7,685 bases of DNA from DATARH01 sp035507475 (GCA_035507475.1 DATJOB010000160.1:1-7685), one strand, 5' to 3'; positions 1 to 5,249 are shown, counted from the first letter of the stretch. Made by a program: numbers and translations. Notes: generated by a model not told the origin, from the letters alone.

Positions 1-1
1 G

Positions 2-208
2 GTGGCGATCGACCGCCGGCTGCCCGAGGCGGTGATCGACCGGCTGACGAACCGGCACGGCGCCGAGATCGTCGAGCACACGGTGTGGCCGGCGCGCTTC
101 GCCTGTCCGAACCTGGTGGTGCGCGGCGAAGACGGGGTCAATCGCGGCGTTTCGGACGCGCTCTCGCCGTGGTCGGCGGCGGTGGCCGAACCCGACCGCG
201 CGGCCTAG
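2..208 (+). CDS. C-terminal fragment, probable gamma-glutamyltransferase family protein
   Basis: Only the last 68 residues are in the window. The frame is open to the left edge, so the GTG at position 2 is probably an internal Val, not a start. The visible part reads as a short helix (LPEAVIDRL), a 'HGAEIVEH' strand, then 'DGVNRGVSDALSPWSAAVAE'. This order resembles the end of gamma-glutamyltranspeptidase-like Ntn hydrolases, where a 'GH-x-V' strand is followed by a 'G-x-x-G-x-x-D-x-R-x-x-G-x-A' tail. These enzymes cleave gamma-glutamyl bonds, for example of glutathione, and many are exported. The catalytic Thr and the substrate-binding residues lie outside the window, so the assignment rests on tail resemblance alone. 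It could be another enzyme. The frame is certainly coding in style and stops 33 bases before the Nudix gene, so the two are probably co-transcribed. Confidence 0.5.
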   Translation: MAIDRRLPEAVIDRLTNRHGAEIVEHTVWPARFACPNLVVRGEDGVNRGVSDALSPWSAAVAEPDRAA

Positions 209-224
209 CCGGCAAGCTGCCGGC
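208..224 (+). other. Small GC-rich hairpin after the first stop codon
   Basis: Seven base pairs (GCCGGCA at 208-214 with TGCCGGC at 218-224) close a 3-base loop. It begins at the last base of the upstream stop codon and sits before the Nudix start. There is no T-run after it, so it is not a classical intrinsic terminator. It could attenuate or stabilise a transcript, or be chance in GC-rich DNA. Confidence 0.3.
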
Positions 225-241
225 GCGGCGCGAACGGCGCG

Positions 242-931
242 ATGAACGACGATGCGCTCGACCCGCTCGCGGCCAAGCCCGGTATCGTGCGGGCGCGCGA
301 TGCGGCGTCGCTGATCCTGCTGCGCGGCCACGGTCGCGATCTCGAAGTGCTGGCCGGCCGGCGGCCGCGCCATGTGCGCTTCATGCCGGGCGTCTACGTC
401 TTTCCCGGCGGCGCGGTCGATGCCGAGGACCGGCGGCCGTGGCAGAGCGAAGTCGATCCGGGCGCCCTGCCGCCGCGCCTCATGCGCTGCGCCCGCGCGG
501 CGCTGCGCGAGACCTGGGAGGAGGCGGGCGTCTTCTTCGGCCGTGCCGGCCGCGCGCCCGCCACGCTGCGCTCGGCCGGGCCGGCCGCCGAGGCCTACGC
601 CGAGGCCGCAATCGTCGCCGGCTTCGACCGGCTGCGCTATGTCGGGCGGGCGATCACCCCGGTGCGCGTGTTCCGCCGCTTCAACACCCGCTTCTTTCTC
701 GGCGACGGGGCGGACGTAATCGGCGAGCCGCGGCCGACCGACGAGCTCGAAGACGTCCGCTGGCACCCGATCGGCGGCGCGTCGCTGGAGCCGCTGCGCG
801 ACGTCAGCCGCTTCATGCTGGGGCGGGCGATCGCGATGCGCGAGGGCGACGCCTCGCCGCCGCCGCTCTTCTACACGGTCGGCGGCCGGCGACGCATTGT
901 CGCGTGCCGCGAAGCCGCGGCATCGGCCTGA
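242..931 (+). CDS. NUDT19-like Nudix hydrolase with an interrupted Nudix box
   Basis: A 229-residue Nudix-fold protein. Nudix enzymes hydrolyse nucleoside diphosphates linked to another group; the NUDT19 branch in mammals cleaves CoA and acyl-CoA. The N-terminal strand region 'DAASLILLRG' (20-29) leads to 'MPGVYVFPGG' (48-57). The box is split: G56-x5-E62 is followed by 26 residues, not 7, before R89-E90-T-W-E93-E94-A-G96-V97. The metal-binding glutamates E90, E93 and E94 are present, so it is probably active. An insert at this point is characteristic of NUDT19-type proteins. The start is fixed by context: the in-frame stop at 206-208 is followed by 11 codons with no ATG, GTG or TTG, so 242 is the first usable start. 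No clear Shine-Dalgarno precedes it, which suggests reinitiation after the upstream gene. It probably shares a transcript with the stress protein 20 bases downstream. Substrate unproven. Confidence 0.9.
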   Translation: MNDDALDPLAAKPGIVRARDAASLILLRGHGRDLEVLAGRRPRHVRFMPGVYVFPGGAVDAEDRRPWQSEVDPGALPPRLMRCARAALRETWEEAGVFFGRAGRAPATLRSAGPAAEAYAEAAIVAGFDRLRYVGRAITPVRVFRRFNTRFFLGDGADVIGEPRPTDELEDVRWHPIGGASLEPLRDVSRFMLGRAIAMREGDASPPPLFYTVGGRRRIVACREAAASA

Positions 932-940
932 CGCAGCACG

Positions 941-949
941 GGAGGAGGG
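941..949 (+). promoter_or_regulatory. Strong ribosome binding site for the universal stress protein
   Basis: GGAGGAGGG lies two bases before the ATG at 952, with its GGAGG core ending 6 bases before it. The open frame extends far upstream to position 85, so this site decides the start at 952 over longer alternatives. Confidence 0.85.
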
Positions 950-951
950 AC

Positions 952-1779
952 ATGGCGGGTCGAGACATCCTCGTCGTCATCGACAACGAAGCCCAGGTGC
1001 CGCGGCGGCTCGCGCCGGTCGCGGCGCTGGCGCGGCGCGGCGAGACGCGCGTCACCGGCATGTACGTGACCGGTCTGCCGGCCGCCAACGCCTTCGCCGA
1101 TATCGACGGCTGGGCGCAGCTGCTCGACGCCTACATGACCGCGCAGCGCGTCGAGGCCGCCAAGGCGGAACGGGCGTTCCGCGCCGAGGCCAAGCGCCTC
1201 AAGCTCGACGCCGAGTGGCATCGCCGGGAGGGCGACATGACCGAAGGGGTCATCGGCCTGGCGCGCCTCCACGATCTCACGGTGGTCGGCCAGCCCGACC
1301 GCGACACCCCGTCGAACGGCGTGCGGCCCGGCGAGGTGGTGCTCGCCGCCGGCCGTCCGGCGCTGCTCCTGCCCTATGCCGGCGACTTCGCCGAGGTCGG
1401 CCGGCGCATCCTCGTCGCCTGGAACGGCACGCGCGAGGCGGCGCGCGCGCTCCATGACGCGATGTTCCTGCTGGAGGACGCGGACGCGGTGACCGTGCTC
1501 GAAATCGACCCGCCCGGCCCCGACGAGGGCGATCCGGAGCTGCGCGCGCAGCGGGTGGTCGCGGCGCTGGCGCGGCGCGGCGTCGCCGCCAAGGCCGAGA
1601 CCACGGTCTCCGACGACACGCCGGTCGCCGACGTCATCCTGTCGCTCGCCGCCGACCTGACCGCCGACCTCGTCGTGATGGGCGCCTGGGGCCATTCGCG
1701 GCTGCGCGAGTTCGTCCTCGGCGGGGCGAGCCGCGGCATTCTCGGCGAGATGACCGTGCCGGTGCTGATGTCGCACTAG
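952..1779 (+). CDS. Tandem-domain universal stress protein (UspA family)
   Basis: A 275-residue cytoplasmic protein with two UspA-like alpha/beta domains, about residues 1-142 and 150-275. The first begins 'RDILVVIDNEA' (4-14) and ends 'RPALLLPY' (135-142). The second begins 'RRILVAWNGTREAARAL' (151-167) and ends 'MTVPVLMSH' (267-275). The second domain carries the nucleotide-binding loop G244-x2-G247-x9-G257, followed by G258 where the classical motif has Ser or Thr. The first domain lacks this loop ('VVGQPDRDTPSNG', 111-123). Such asymmetric tandem proteins are common in alphaproteobacteria and are linked to starvation, hypoxia or stress survival, usually without a defined biochemical output. 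The excellent ribosome binding site at 941-949 fixes the start. The gene follows the Nudix gene by 20 bases and probably shares its transcript. Its TAG overlaps the stop of the convergent CoA-binding gene within one CTAG. Confidence 0.93.
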   Translation: MAGRDILVVIDNEAQVPRRLAPVAALARRGETRVTGMYVTGLPAANAFADIDGWAQLLDAYMTAQRVEAAKAERAFRAEAKRLKLDAEWHRREGDMTEGVIGLARLHDLTVVGQPDRDTPSNGVRPGEVVLAAGRPALLLPYAGDFAEVGRRILVAWNGTREAARALHDAMFLLEDADAVTVLEIDPPGPDEGDPELRAQRVVAALARRGVAAKAETTVSDDTPVADVILSLAADLTADLVVMGAWGHSRLREFVLGGASRGILGEMTVPVLMSH

Positions 1780-2216
1780 CCGCGCGGCGGCAGGCCCAAC
1801 CGCGGGATCTCGATCGCCGGGCAGCGGTCCATCACCACCTTGAGCCCGGCGGCCTCGGCGCGCGCTGCCGCGGCCCGATCGAAGACGCCGAGCTGCATCC
1901 ACACCGCCCCGGCGCCGATCGCGATCGCCGCGTCGACCGCGGCGCCGGCCAGTTCGCTGCGCCGGAAGATGTCGACGATGTCGACCGGCCGGTCCTTCGG
2001 GATGTCGGCAAGCGCGGCATGGACCCGCTCGCCGAGGATCTCGCCGCCGGCGGCAACCGGGTTCACCGGGATCGTCCGGTACCCGTGCCCCTGGAGGAAG
2101 CGCATCACGCGGTGGCTCGGGCGCTGCGGCCGCGGGCTGGCACCGACGACGGCAATGGTGCGCGCGCCCTCGAGGATGCCGCGCAGATAGTCGTCGCTGT
2201 AGGCGTCGTGGTTCAT
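1776..2216 (-). CDS. CoA-binding protein, YccU type
   Basis: A 146-residue single-domain Rossmann protein of the CoA_binding_2 family, related to E. coli YccU and to the CoA-binding domain of succinyl-CoA synthetases. Family features run in order: 'ARTIAVVGASPRPQRPSH' (18-35) as the glycine-rich nucleotide loop, 'GYRTIPVNP' (45-53), 'VDIVDIFRRSE' (78-88), 'AVWMQLGV' (104-111) and 'VVMDRCPAIE' (127-136). The family binds CoA or acyl-CoA, but no reaction has been established for it. The chosen ATG at 2216 has an AGGGGG (2225-2230) upstream with 8-base spacing. An in-frame ATG at 2249 would add 11 residues and cannot be excluded. The same frame stays open much further, through the opposite strand of the dioxygenase gene, which is a GC-bias artefact. 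It is divergent from the dioxygenase across 60 bases and convergent with the stress protein gene. Confidence 0.92.
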   Translation of the reverse strand: MNHDAYSDDYLRGILEGARTIAVVGASPRPQRPSHRVMRFLQGHGYRTIPVNPVAAGGEILGERVHAALADIPKDRPVDIVDIFRRSELAGAAVDAAIAIGAGAVWMQLGVFDRAAAARAEAAGLKVVMDRCPAIEIPRLGLPPRG

Positions 2217-2276
2217 CGCCCTTGCCCCCTCGGCGCGGACGTGGATCATCGCGTAAACGCCGAAGGGACGCCAGCG
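2217..2276. promoter_or_regulatory. 60-base divergent intergenic region
   Basis: This region must hold the 5' signals of both the CoA-binding gene (-) and the dioxygenase gene (+). Ribosome binding sites are visible for both: AGGGGG on the minus strand at 2225-2230 and AAGGGA on the plus strand at 2263-2268, 8 bases before ATG 2277. I see no convincing -35/-10 pair on either strand; promoters may lie inside the opposite gene. Confidence 0.5.
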
Positions 2277-3179
2277 ATGCCGCTCGAAACCCGCCTGCTG
2301 CACCCGACCCTCGCTTGCGAGGTCGTCGGCCTCGACCTGTGGCAAACGCTCGACGGGCAGACCGTCGCCGAGCTGCGCAATCTCTACGCCCGCTACGGCG
2401 TGCTGGTGTTCCGCCGCCAGGCGCTGAGCGAGGCCGAGCTCGCCGCGTTCTGCGCGCTGCTCGGGCCGCTCGAGCGCACCGTGCGCAGCGATTGGGCCTC
2501 CCCCAGCGTGCCTGAGGTGACGGTCCTGTCGAACCTCAAGGACGGGCTCGGGCGCAATATCGGCGGGCTCGGCGACGGCGAGCTGCAATGGCATTCGGAC
2601 CAGTCCTACATGCTGGAGCCGGCGACCGGCGCGGCGCTCTACGCGCTGGAGCTGCCGCCCGCCGGCGGCGAGACCTTCTGGGTAGATCTGCGCGCCGCCT
2701 ATGCCGCGCTGCCGCGCGCGCTGCGCAACAAGATCGCCGGCAAGCGCGGCATCTTCGATTACGCTAAACGGCTCGCCGGCTACGGTCGCGAAAGCGACCA
2801 GCAGATCTCGGAGGCGGCGCGCCGCGCGACGCCGCCGGTGACGCACACGCTGGTGCGCGCCCACCCGGAGACCGGCGACCGTTCGCTCTACCTCGATTCG
2901 ACGACGACGATCGGCATCGACTACATGGATACGACCTCGGGCGTGGCGCTGCTCGACGAGCTCTACGCGGCGGCGACGCGCGACGAATTCGTCTATGCGC
3001 ATCGCTGGCAGGTCGGCGACCTCGTGCTCTGGGACAACGGCTTCACGATGCACCGGCGCACGCCGTTCGACACCGGCGACCGCCGCCTGATGAAGCGAAT
3101 GACGATGCGGCTCGACAAATACCGCCACGTTCTGCCCGACGGGAAACCCGCGGTCAGCGAAGTGGGAATGCCGATCTAG
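2277..3179 (+). CDS. TauD/TfdA-family Fe(II)/2-oxoglutarate-dependent dioxygenase
   Basis: A 300-residue cytoplasmic non-haem iron oxygenase, close to the family's usual length of about 280-300. It couples oxidative decarboxylation of 2-oxoglutarate to hydroxylation of a substrate, often releasing a sulfonate, aryl ether or similar group. The iron triad is H106-x-D108 in 'WHSDQSYM' and H259 in 'FTMHRRTPFD'. Arg270 and Arg274 lie 11 and 15 residues after H259, the same spacing as Arg266 and Arg270 after His255 in E. coli TauD, and should bind the 2-oxoglutarate carboxylate. The conserved 'YGVLVFRRQ' (40-48) and 'PPAGGETFWVDLRAAY' (127-142) also fit. The full catalytic set predicts activity. 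Start 2277 is chosen for AAGGGA at 2263-2268; the frame is open upstream to 2019 but that part lies over the opposite gene. No sulfonate or phenoxyacetate transport or catabolic genes adjoin it, so the substrate is unknown. Confidence 0.93.
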   Translation: MPLETRLLHPTLACEVVGLDLWQTLDGQTVAELRNLYARYGVLVFRRQALSEAELAAFCALLGPLERTVRSDWASPSVPEVTVLSNLKDGLGRNIGGLGDGELQWHSDQSYMLEPATGAALYALELPPAGGETFWVDLRAAYAALPRALRNKIAGKRGIFDYAKRLAGYGRESDQQISEAARRATPPVTHTLVRAHPETGDRSLYLDSTTTIGIDYMDTTSGVALLDELYAAATRDEFVYAHRWQVGDLVLWDNGFTMHRRTPFDTGDRRLMKRMTMRLDKYRHVLPDGKPAVSEVGMPI

Positions 3180-3191
3180 GGGCGCGTCGCC

Positions 3192-3746
3192 TCAGGCCAG
3201 CAGGCGCGAGACCCAATCGCCGACGGCGTCGCCGCTGCTCATGTCAGGCTGCACCAGCCCGTCGACCATGAAGGTCGGCGAAACGTGGATGCCGTTCTGG
3301 CGGGCGTATCTGCAGTGCCATTTCACCTCGCGATCGAGATCGGGGATGGCGAAGGCCTCGGCCAGCTCGACGCCGCTATAGCGCTCGATCCGCCGGATGA
3401 TGTCGTTGGGCGTCGCATCCATGTTCGGCCCGCGACTGTGGCGCTCGAACTCGAACTCCTCGCGATGCGCGGCGACCGCCGCCATCACGGCCTTCGCCGC
3501 GGCCTTGCCGCCGTCGAGCGTCGATGCCGCGATGATGCAGCGCACGATCACCCCCGAATACATGTGCCACGGCTGCGACTGGAGGCGGAGCTTGACGGTG
3601 ATGCGGTCTTCGCCGGCCTCTTCGAGCAGGTCGTCGACCTTGCCGAAAGCCTTGACCGAAAACGGGCAGGTCGGCTCCAGGAACATTTCGAAGACGCGAG
3701 GCCCGTGGCCCCAGACAAGCGGATCGGCGCGCCAGTTGGTCGTCAT
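3192..3746 (-). CDS. DsbA-like thioredoxin-fold protein with a CPFS motif
   Basis: A 184-residue protein without a signal peptide, so probably cytoplasmic. The thioredoxin-fold opening strand 'RVFEMFLEPTCPFSVKAFGKV' spans 17-37. Cys27-Pro-Phe-Ser30 sits where a dithiol CxxC would be, so Ser replaces the resolving Cys. A helical insert follows, about residues 66-145. 'HVSPTFMVDGLV' (154-165) contains the cis-proline (Pro157) and the closing strand. This order of elements is that of DsbA/thioredoxin_4 proteins. CxxS enzymes are usually glutathione-dependent monothiol reductases, isomerases or transferases rather than disulfide oxidases; that is inference here. Two other cysteines, C70 and C145, might substitute as resolving partners. 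GAGGA (plus coordinates 3755-3759) lies 8 bases before the ATG. It follows the crotonase-like gene by 58 bases on the same strand, probably in one operon, and converges on the dioxygenase with a 12-base gap. Confidence 0.85.
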   Translation of the reverse strand: MTTNWRADPLVWGHGPRVFEMFLEPTCPFSVKAFGKVDDLLEEAGEDRITVKLRLQSQPWHMYSGVIVRCIIAASTLDGGKAAAKAVMAAVAAHREEFEFERHSRGPNMDATPNDIIRRIERYSGVELAEAFAIPDLDREVKWHCRYARQNGIHVSPTFMVDGLVQPDMSSGDAVGDWVSRLLA

Positions 3747-3804
3747 GCGATGATTCCTCGTTTATTTGGTCGGTCGCGGCGAGGGGATGCGGTGGTCGGG
3801 GGCG

Positions 3805-4608
3805 CTACTCGTCCTTCCACACCGGCTTGCGTTTCGCGATAAAGGCGTCGATCCCCTCGGCCGCGTCGTGCGCCTGCATGTTCCGGGTCATCACCTCGCT
3901 GGTGTAGGCGTAGGCCTCGGCGAGCGGCATCTCGATCTGGCGGTAGAACGCCTCCTTGCCGAGCGCGATCGCGGCCATCGATTTCTGCGCGATCTTGCCG
4001 GCGAGCGCGTCGGTCGCGGCACGCAGCGCGGCGGCCGGCACGACTTCGTTGACGAGGCCCAGCTCGCGCGCGGTCGCGGCGTCGATGAAATCGCCGGTCA
4101 GCAGCATCGCCATCGCCGCCTTGCGGCCGATCGCGCGGCTGAGCGCGACCATCGGCGTCGAGCAGAACAGGCCGACATTGATCCCCGAGGTGGCGAAGCG
4201 CGCGTCCTCTGCCGCCACCGCGAGGTCGCAGCTCGCGACGAGCTGGCAGCCGGCGGCGGTCGCGATCCCGTGGACCTCGGCGATCACCGGCTTCTTGAGC
4301 CGCACGATCTTCTGCATCATCGCGCTGCACCGGTCGAAGATGCGCCGGTAGGCCTCGCCGCTCGGCTCCCTGACCATTTCCCGCAGATCGTGGCCGGGGC
4401 AGAAGCCGACCCCCGAACCGGCGATGACCACGACGCGCGTCTCGCCGTCGGCGCCGGCACGGTCGAGGGCGGCCTCGATCGCGTCCATCAGCTCCATCGA
4501 CAGCGCGTTGCGCGCCTGGGGCCGGTTCATCGTCAGGCGCAGCACGCCGCGCTCGTCGCGGCTCTCCTTCAGAACCGGCTCGGTTTCGATCGTCTCGGCA
4601 AGACTCAT
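3805..4608 (-). CDS. ECHDC3-like enoyl-CoA hydratase/isomerase family protein
   Basis: A 267-residue crotonase-superfamily protein. These trimeric enzymes bind acyl-CoA and stabilise enolate intermediates through a backbone oxyanion hole. The first oxyanion segment is 'GFCPGHDLREM' (68-78) and the second 'VHGIATAAGCQLVASCD' (112-128). The C-terminal 'AEGIDAFIAKRKPVW' (250-264) is a standard crotonase trimerisation tail. The sequence closely resembles what I recall of human ECHDC3, including 'AAGCQLVASCD', 'NVGLFCSTP' and 'KRKPVW'. The two glutamates of classical hydratases (Glu144 and Glu164 of rat mitochondrial crotonase) correspond to Gln122 and Gly142, at the same 20-residue spacing, so simple enoyl-CoA hydration is unlikely. 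I chose the ATG at 4608 over the in-frame ATG at 4632 because GGAGG (4614-4618) lies 5 bases upstream. It is divergent from rplM and probably co-transcribed with the CPFS thioredoxin-fold gene. Confidence 0.92.
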   Translation of the reverse strand: MSLAETIETEPVLKESRDERGVLRLTMNRPQARNALSMELMDAIEAALDRAGADGETRVVVIAGSGVGFCPGHDLREMVREPSGEAYRRIFDRCSAMMQKIVRLKKPVIAEVHGIATAAGCQLVASCDLAVAAEDARFATSGINVGLFCSTPMVALSRAIGRKAAMAMLLTGDFIDAATARELGLVNEVVPAAALRAATDALAGKIAQKSMAAIALGKEAFYRQIEMPLAEAYAYTSEVMTRNMQAHDAAEGIDAFIAKRKPVWKDE

Positions 4609-4613
4609 CGTTG

Positions 4614-4618
4614 CCTCC
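4614..4618 (-). promoter_or_regulatory. Ribosome binding site deciding the crotonase-like start
   Basis: A perfect GGAGG on the minus strand, 5 bases before the ATG at 4608. It supports the 267-residue form over the 275-residue form that would start at 4632, a start that overlaps the hairpin described at 4624-4651. Confidence 0.8.
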
Positions 4619-4623
4619 GCTTT

Positions 4624-4651
4624 CGCCCGCAAGCATGTGATGCTTCGGGCG
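4624..4651. promoter_or_regulatory. Bulged inverted repeat upstream of the crotonase-like gene
   Basis: AAGCAT-GTG-ATGCTT (4631-4645) is a perfect 6-bp inverted repeat around a 3-base centre. It is extended by CGCCCG (4624-4629) pairing with CGGGCG (4646-4651), leaving only C4630 bulged, for 12 base pairs in all. On the minus strand it ends 15 bases before the crotonase-like start and just above its ribosome binding site. It could be an mRNA leader hairpin or an operator. It is not followed by a T-run, so it is not a standard terminator. Confidence 0.5.
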
Positions 4652-4685
4652 CGCCCCGCAATGGCGCCGTGCCCGCCGCTGTCGA

Positions 4686-4699
4686 GGTATCATGATACC
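4686..4699. promoter_or_regulatory. Perfect 14-bp palindrome, candidate operator
   Basis: GGTATCATGATACC is fully self-complementary and much more AT-rich than the surrounding DNA. It lies in the divergent region, 77 bases before the crotonase-like start and 14 bases before the proposed rplM -35 element. It contains TATCAT, a fair -10-like hexamer, on both strands. This is the form expected of a dimeric regulator site, but I do not recognise the regulator. Confidence 0.5.
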
Positions 4700-4713
4700 G
4701 CCATATGAAGCGG

Positions 4714-4742
4714 CTTGTTTTGTCTCGGAAATCCGCCTAGAA
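4714..4742 (+). promoter_or_regulatory. Probable sigma-70 promoter of rplM-rpsI
   Basis: CTTGTT (4714-4719) and CTAGAA (4737-4742) are separated by 17 bases. This fits the loose alphaproteobacterial housekeeping pattern (CTTGAC, about 17 bases, CTATAT) with mismatches in both elements. Transcription from it would start near 4749 and give a leader of about 35-40 bases. It is placed by pattern and position only. Confidence 0.45.
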
Positions 4743-4751
4743 CCTGCGCTC

Positions 4752-4767
4752 CGCGGCGCCCGCCGCG
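4752..4767 (+). other. Hairpin in the rplM leader
   Basis: CGCGGC (4752-4757) and GCCGCG (4762-4767) form a 6-bp stem around GCCC. It falls at the 5' end of the predicted rplM leader and upstream of a weak AGG-type ribosome binding site (4776-4778). A role in autogenous control of the operon is possible, but short GC hairpins are frequent in DNA of this composition. Confidence 0.25.
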
Positions 4768-4785
4768 CGTCCGACAGGCTGCACC

Positions 4786-5247
4786 ATGAAGACGTTTTCC
4801 GCCACGCCCGGCGACATCGACAAGAAATGGGTGCTGATCGATGCCGATGGGCTGGTGCTCGGTCGGCTCGCCTCGATCATCGCGATGCGCCTGCGCGGCA
4901 AGCACAAGCCGAGTTATACGCCGCACATGGATTGCGGCGACAACATCGTCGTCGTCAACGCCGAGAAGGTGCAGCTGACCGGCAACAAGGCCGCCGCCAG
5001 CGTCTTCTACTGGCACACCGGCTATCCCGGCGGCATCAAGGGACGCAGCAAGGGCGCGATCCTCGCCGGCAAGCATCCCGAGCGGGTGATCGAGAAGGCG
5101 GTCGAGCGCATGGTGCCGCGCGGGCCGCTCGGCCGCAAGGTGATGGGCAATTTGCGGGTCTATGCCGGCCCCGAACACCCGCATGCGGCGCAGCAGCCGG
5201 AACGGCTCGACGTCGCCGCGATGAACCGCAAGAACGCGAGGATCTGA
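4786..5247 (+). CDS. rplM: 50S ribosomal protein L13
   Basis: A 153-residue L13, close to the usual 142-155. L13 is an early-assembly protein that binds 23S rRNA in the large subunit. Conserved blocks run in order: 'WVLIDADGLVLGRLAS' (15-30), 'LRGKHKPSYTPHMDCGDNI' (36-54), 'VVVNAEKVQLTGNK' (55-68), 'YWHTGYPGGIKGRS' (75-88), 'MVPRGPLGRKVMGNLRVYAG' (109-128) and 'EHPHAAQQP' (130-138). The start is the ATG that gives the standard 'MKTFSATP' N terminus typical of alphaproteobacteria; only a weak AGG (4776-4778) precedes it. It heads a two-gene operon with rpsI, whose start lies 2 bases after the rplM stop, the usual bacterial arrangement that keeps the two ribosomal proteins in balance. The leader contains a probable promoter and a small hairpin. 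Confidence 0.98.
   Translation: MKTFSATPGDIDKKWVLIDADGLVLGRLASIIAMRLRGKHKPSYTPHMDCGDNIVVVNAEKVQLTGNKAAASVFYWHTGYPGGIKGRSKGAILAGKHPERVIEKAVERMVPRGPLGRKVMGNLRVYAGPEHPHAAQQPERLDVAAMNRKNARI
5238..5242 (+). promoter_or_regulatory. Ribosome binding site for rpsI inside the end of rplM
   Basis: GAGGA lies within the last codons of rplM, 7 bases before the ATG at 5250. It supports the long N-terminal form of S9 over internal Met codons, and indicates translational coupling to rplM. Confidence 0.75.
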
Positions 5248-5249
5248 CG

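Noticed and set aside
85..951. Open frame running in phase into the stress protein, which would add 289 residues
   Set aside because: Its translation is Arg/Ala-rich low-complexity sequence overlapping the Nudix gene in another frame. The strong ribosome binding site at 941-949 and the UspA N terminus at 952 define the real start.
871..1902. 343-residue minus-strand open frame over the stress protein
   Set aside because: Its composition is that of an antisense shadow (runs of Arg, Ala, Gly, His) with no recognisable domain, and the plus strand carries a clear UspA tandem.
2217..3128. 304-residue upstream extension of the CoA-binding gene on the minus strand
   Set aside because: It is the antisense shadow of the dioxygenase gene, whose catalytic motifs are intact on the plus strand. 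Open antisense frames are common at this GC content.
3180..3192. Short GGCG-CGT-CGCC inverted repeat between the dioxygenase and thioredoxin-fold stops as a bidirectional terminator
   Set aside because: Only four pairs with a 3-base loop and no T-run on either strand; too weak to call.
3766..4695. 309-residue plus-strand open frame opposite the crotonase-like gene
   Set aside because: The minus strand encodes a full-length crotonase with a ribosome binding site. The plus frame shows no domain.
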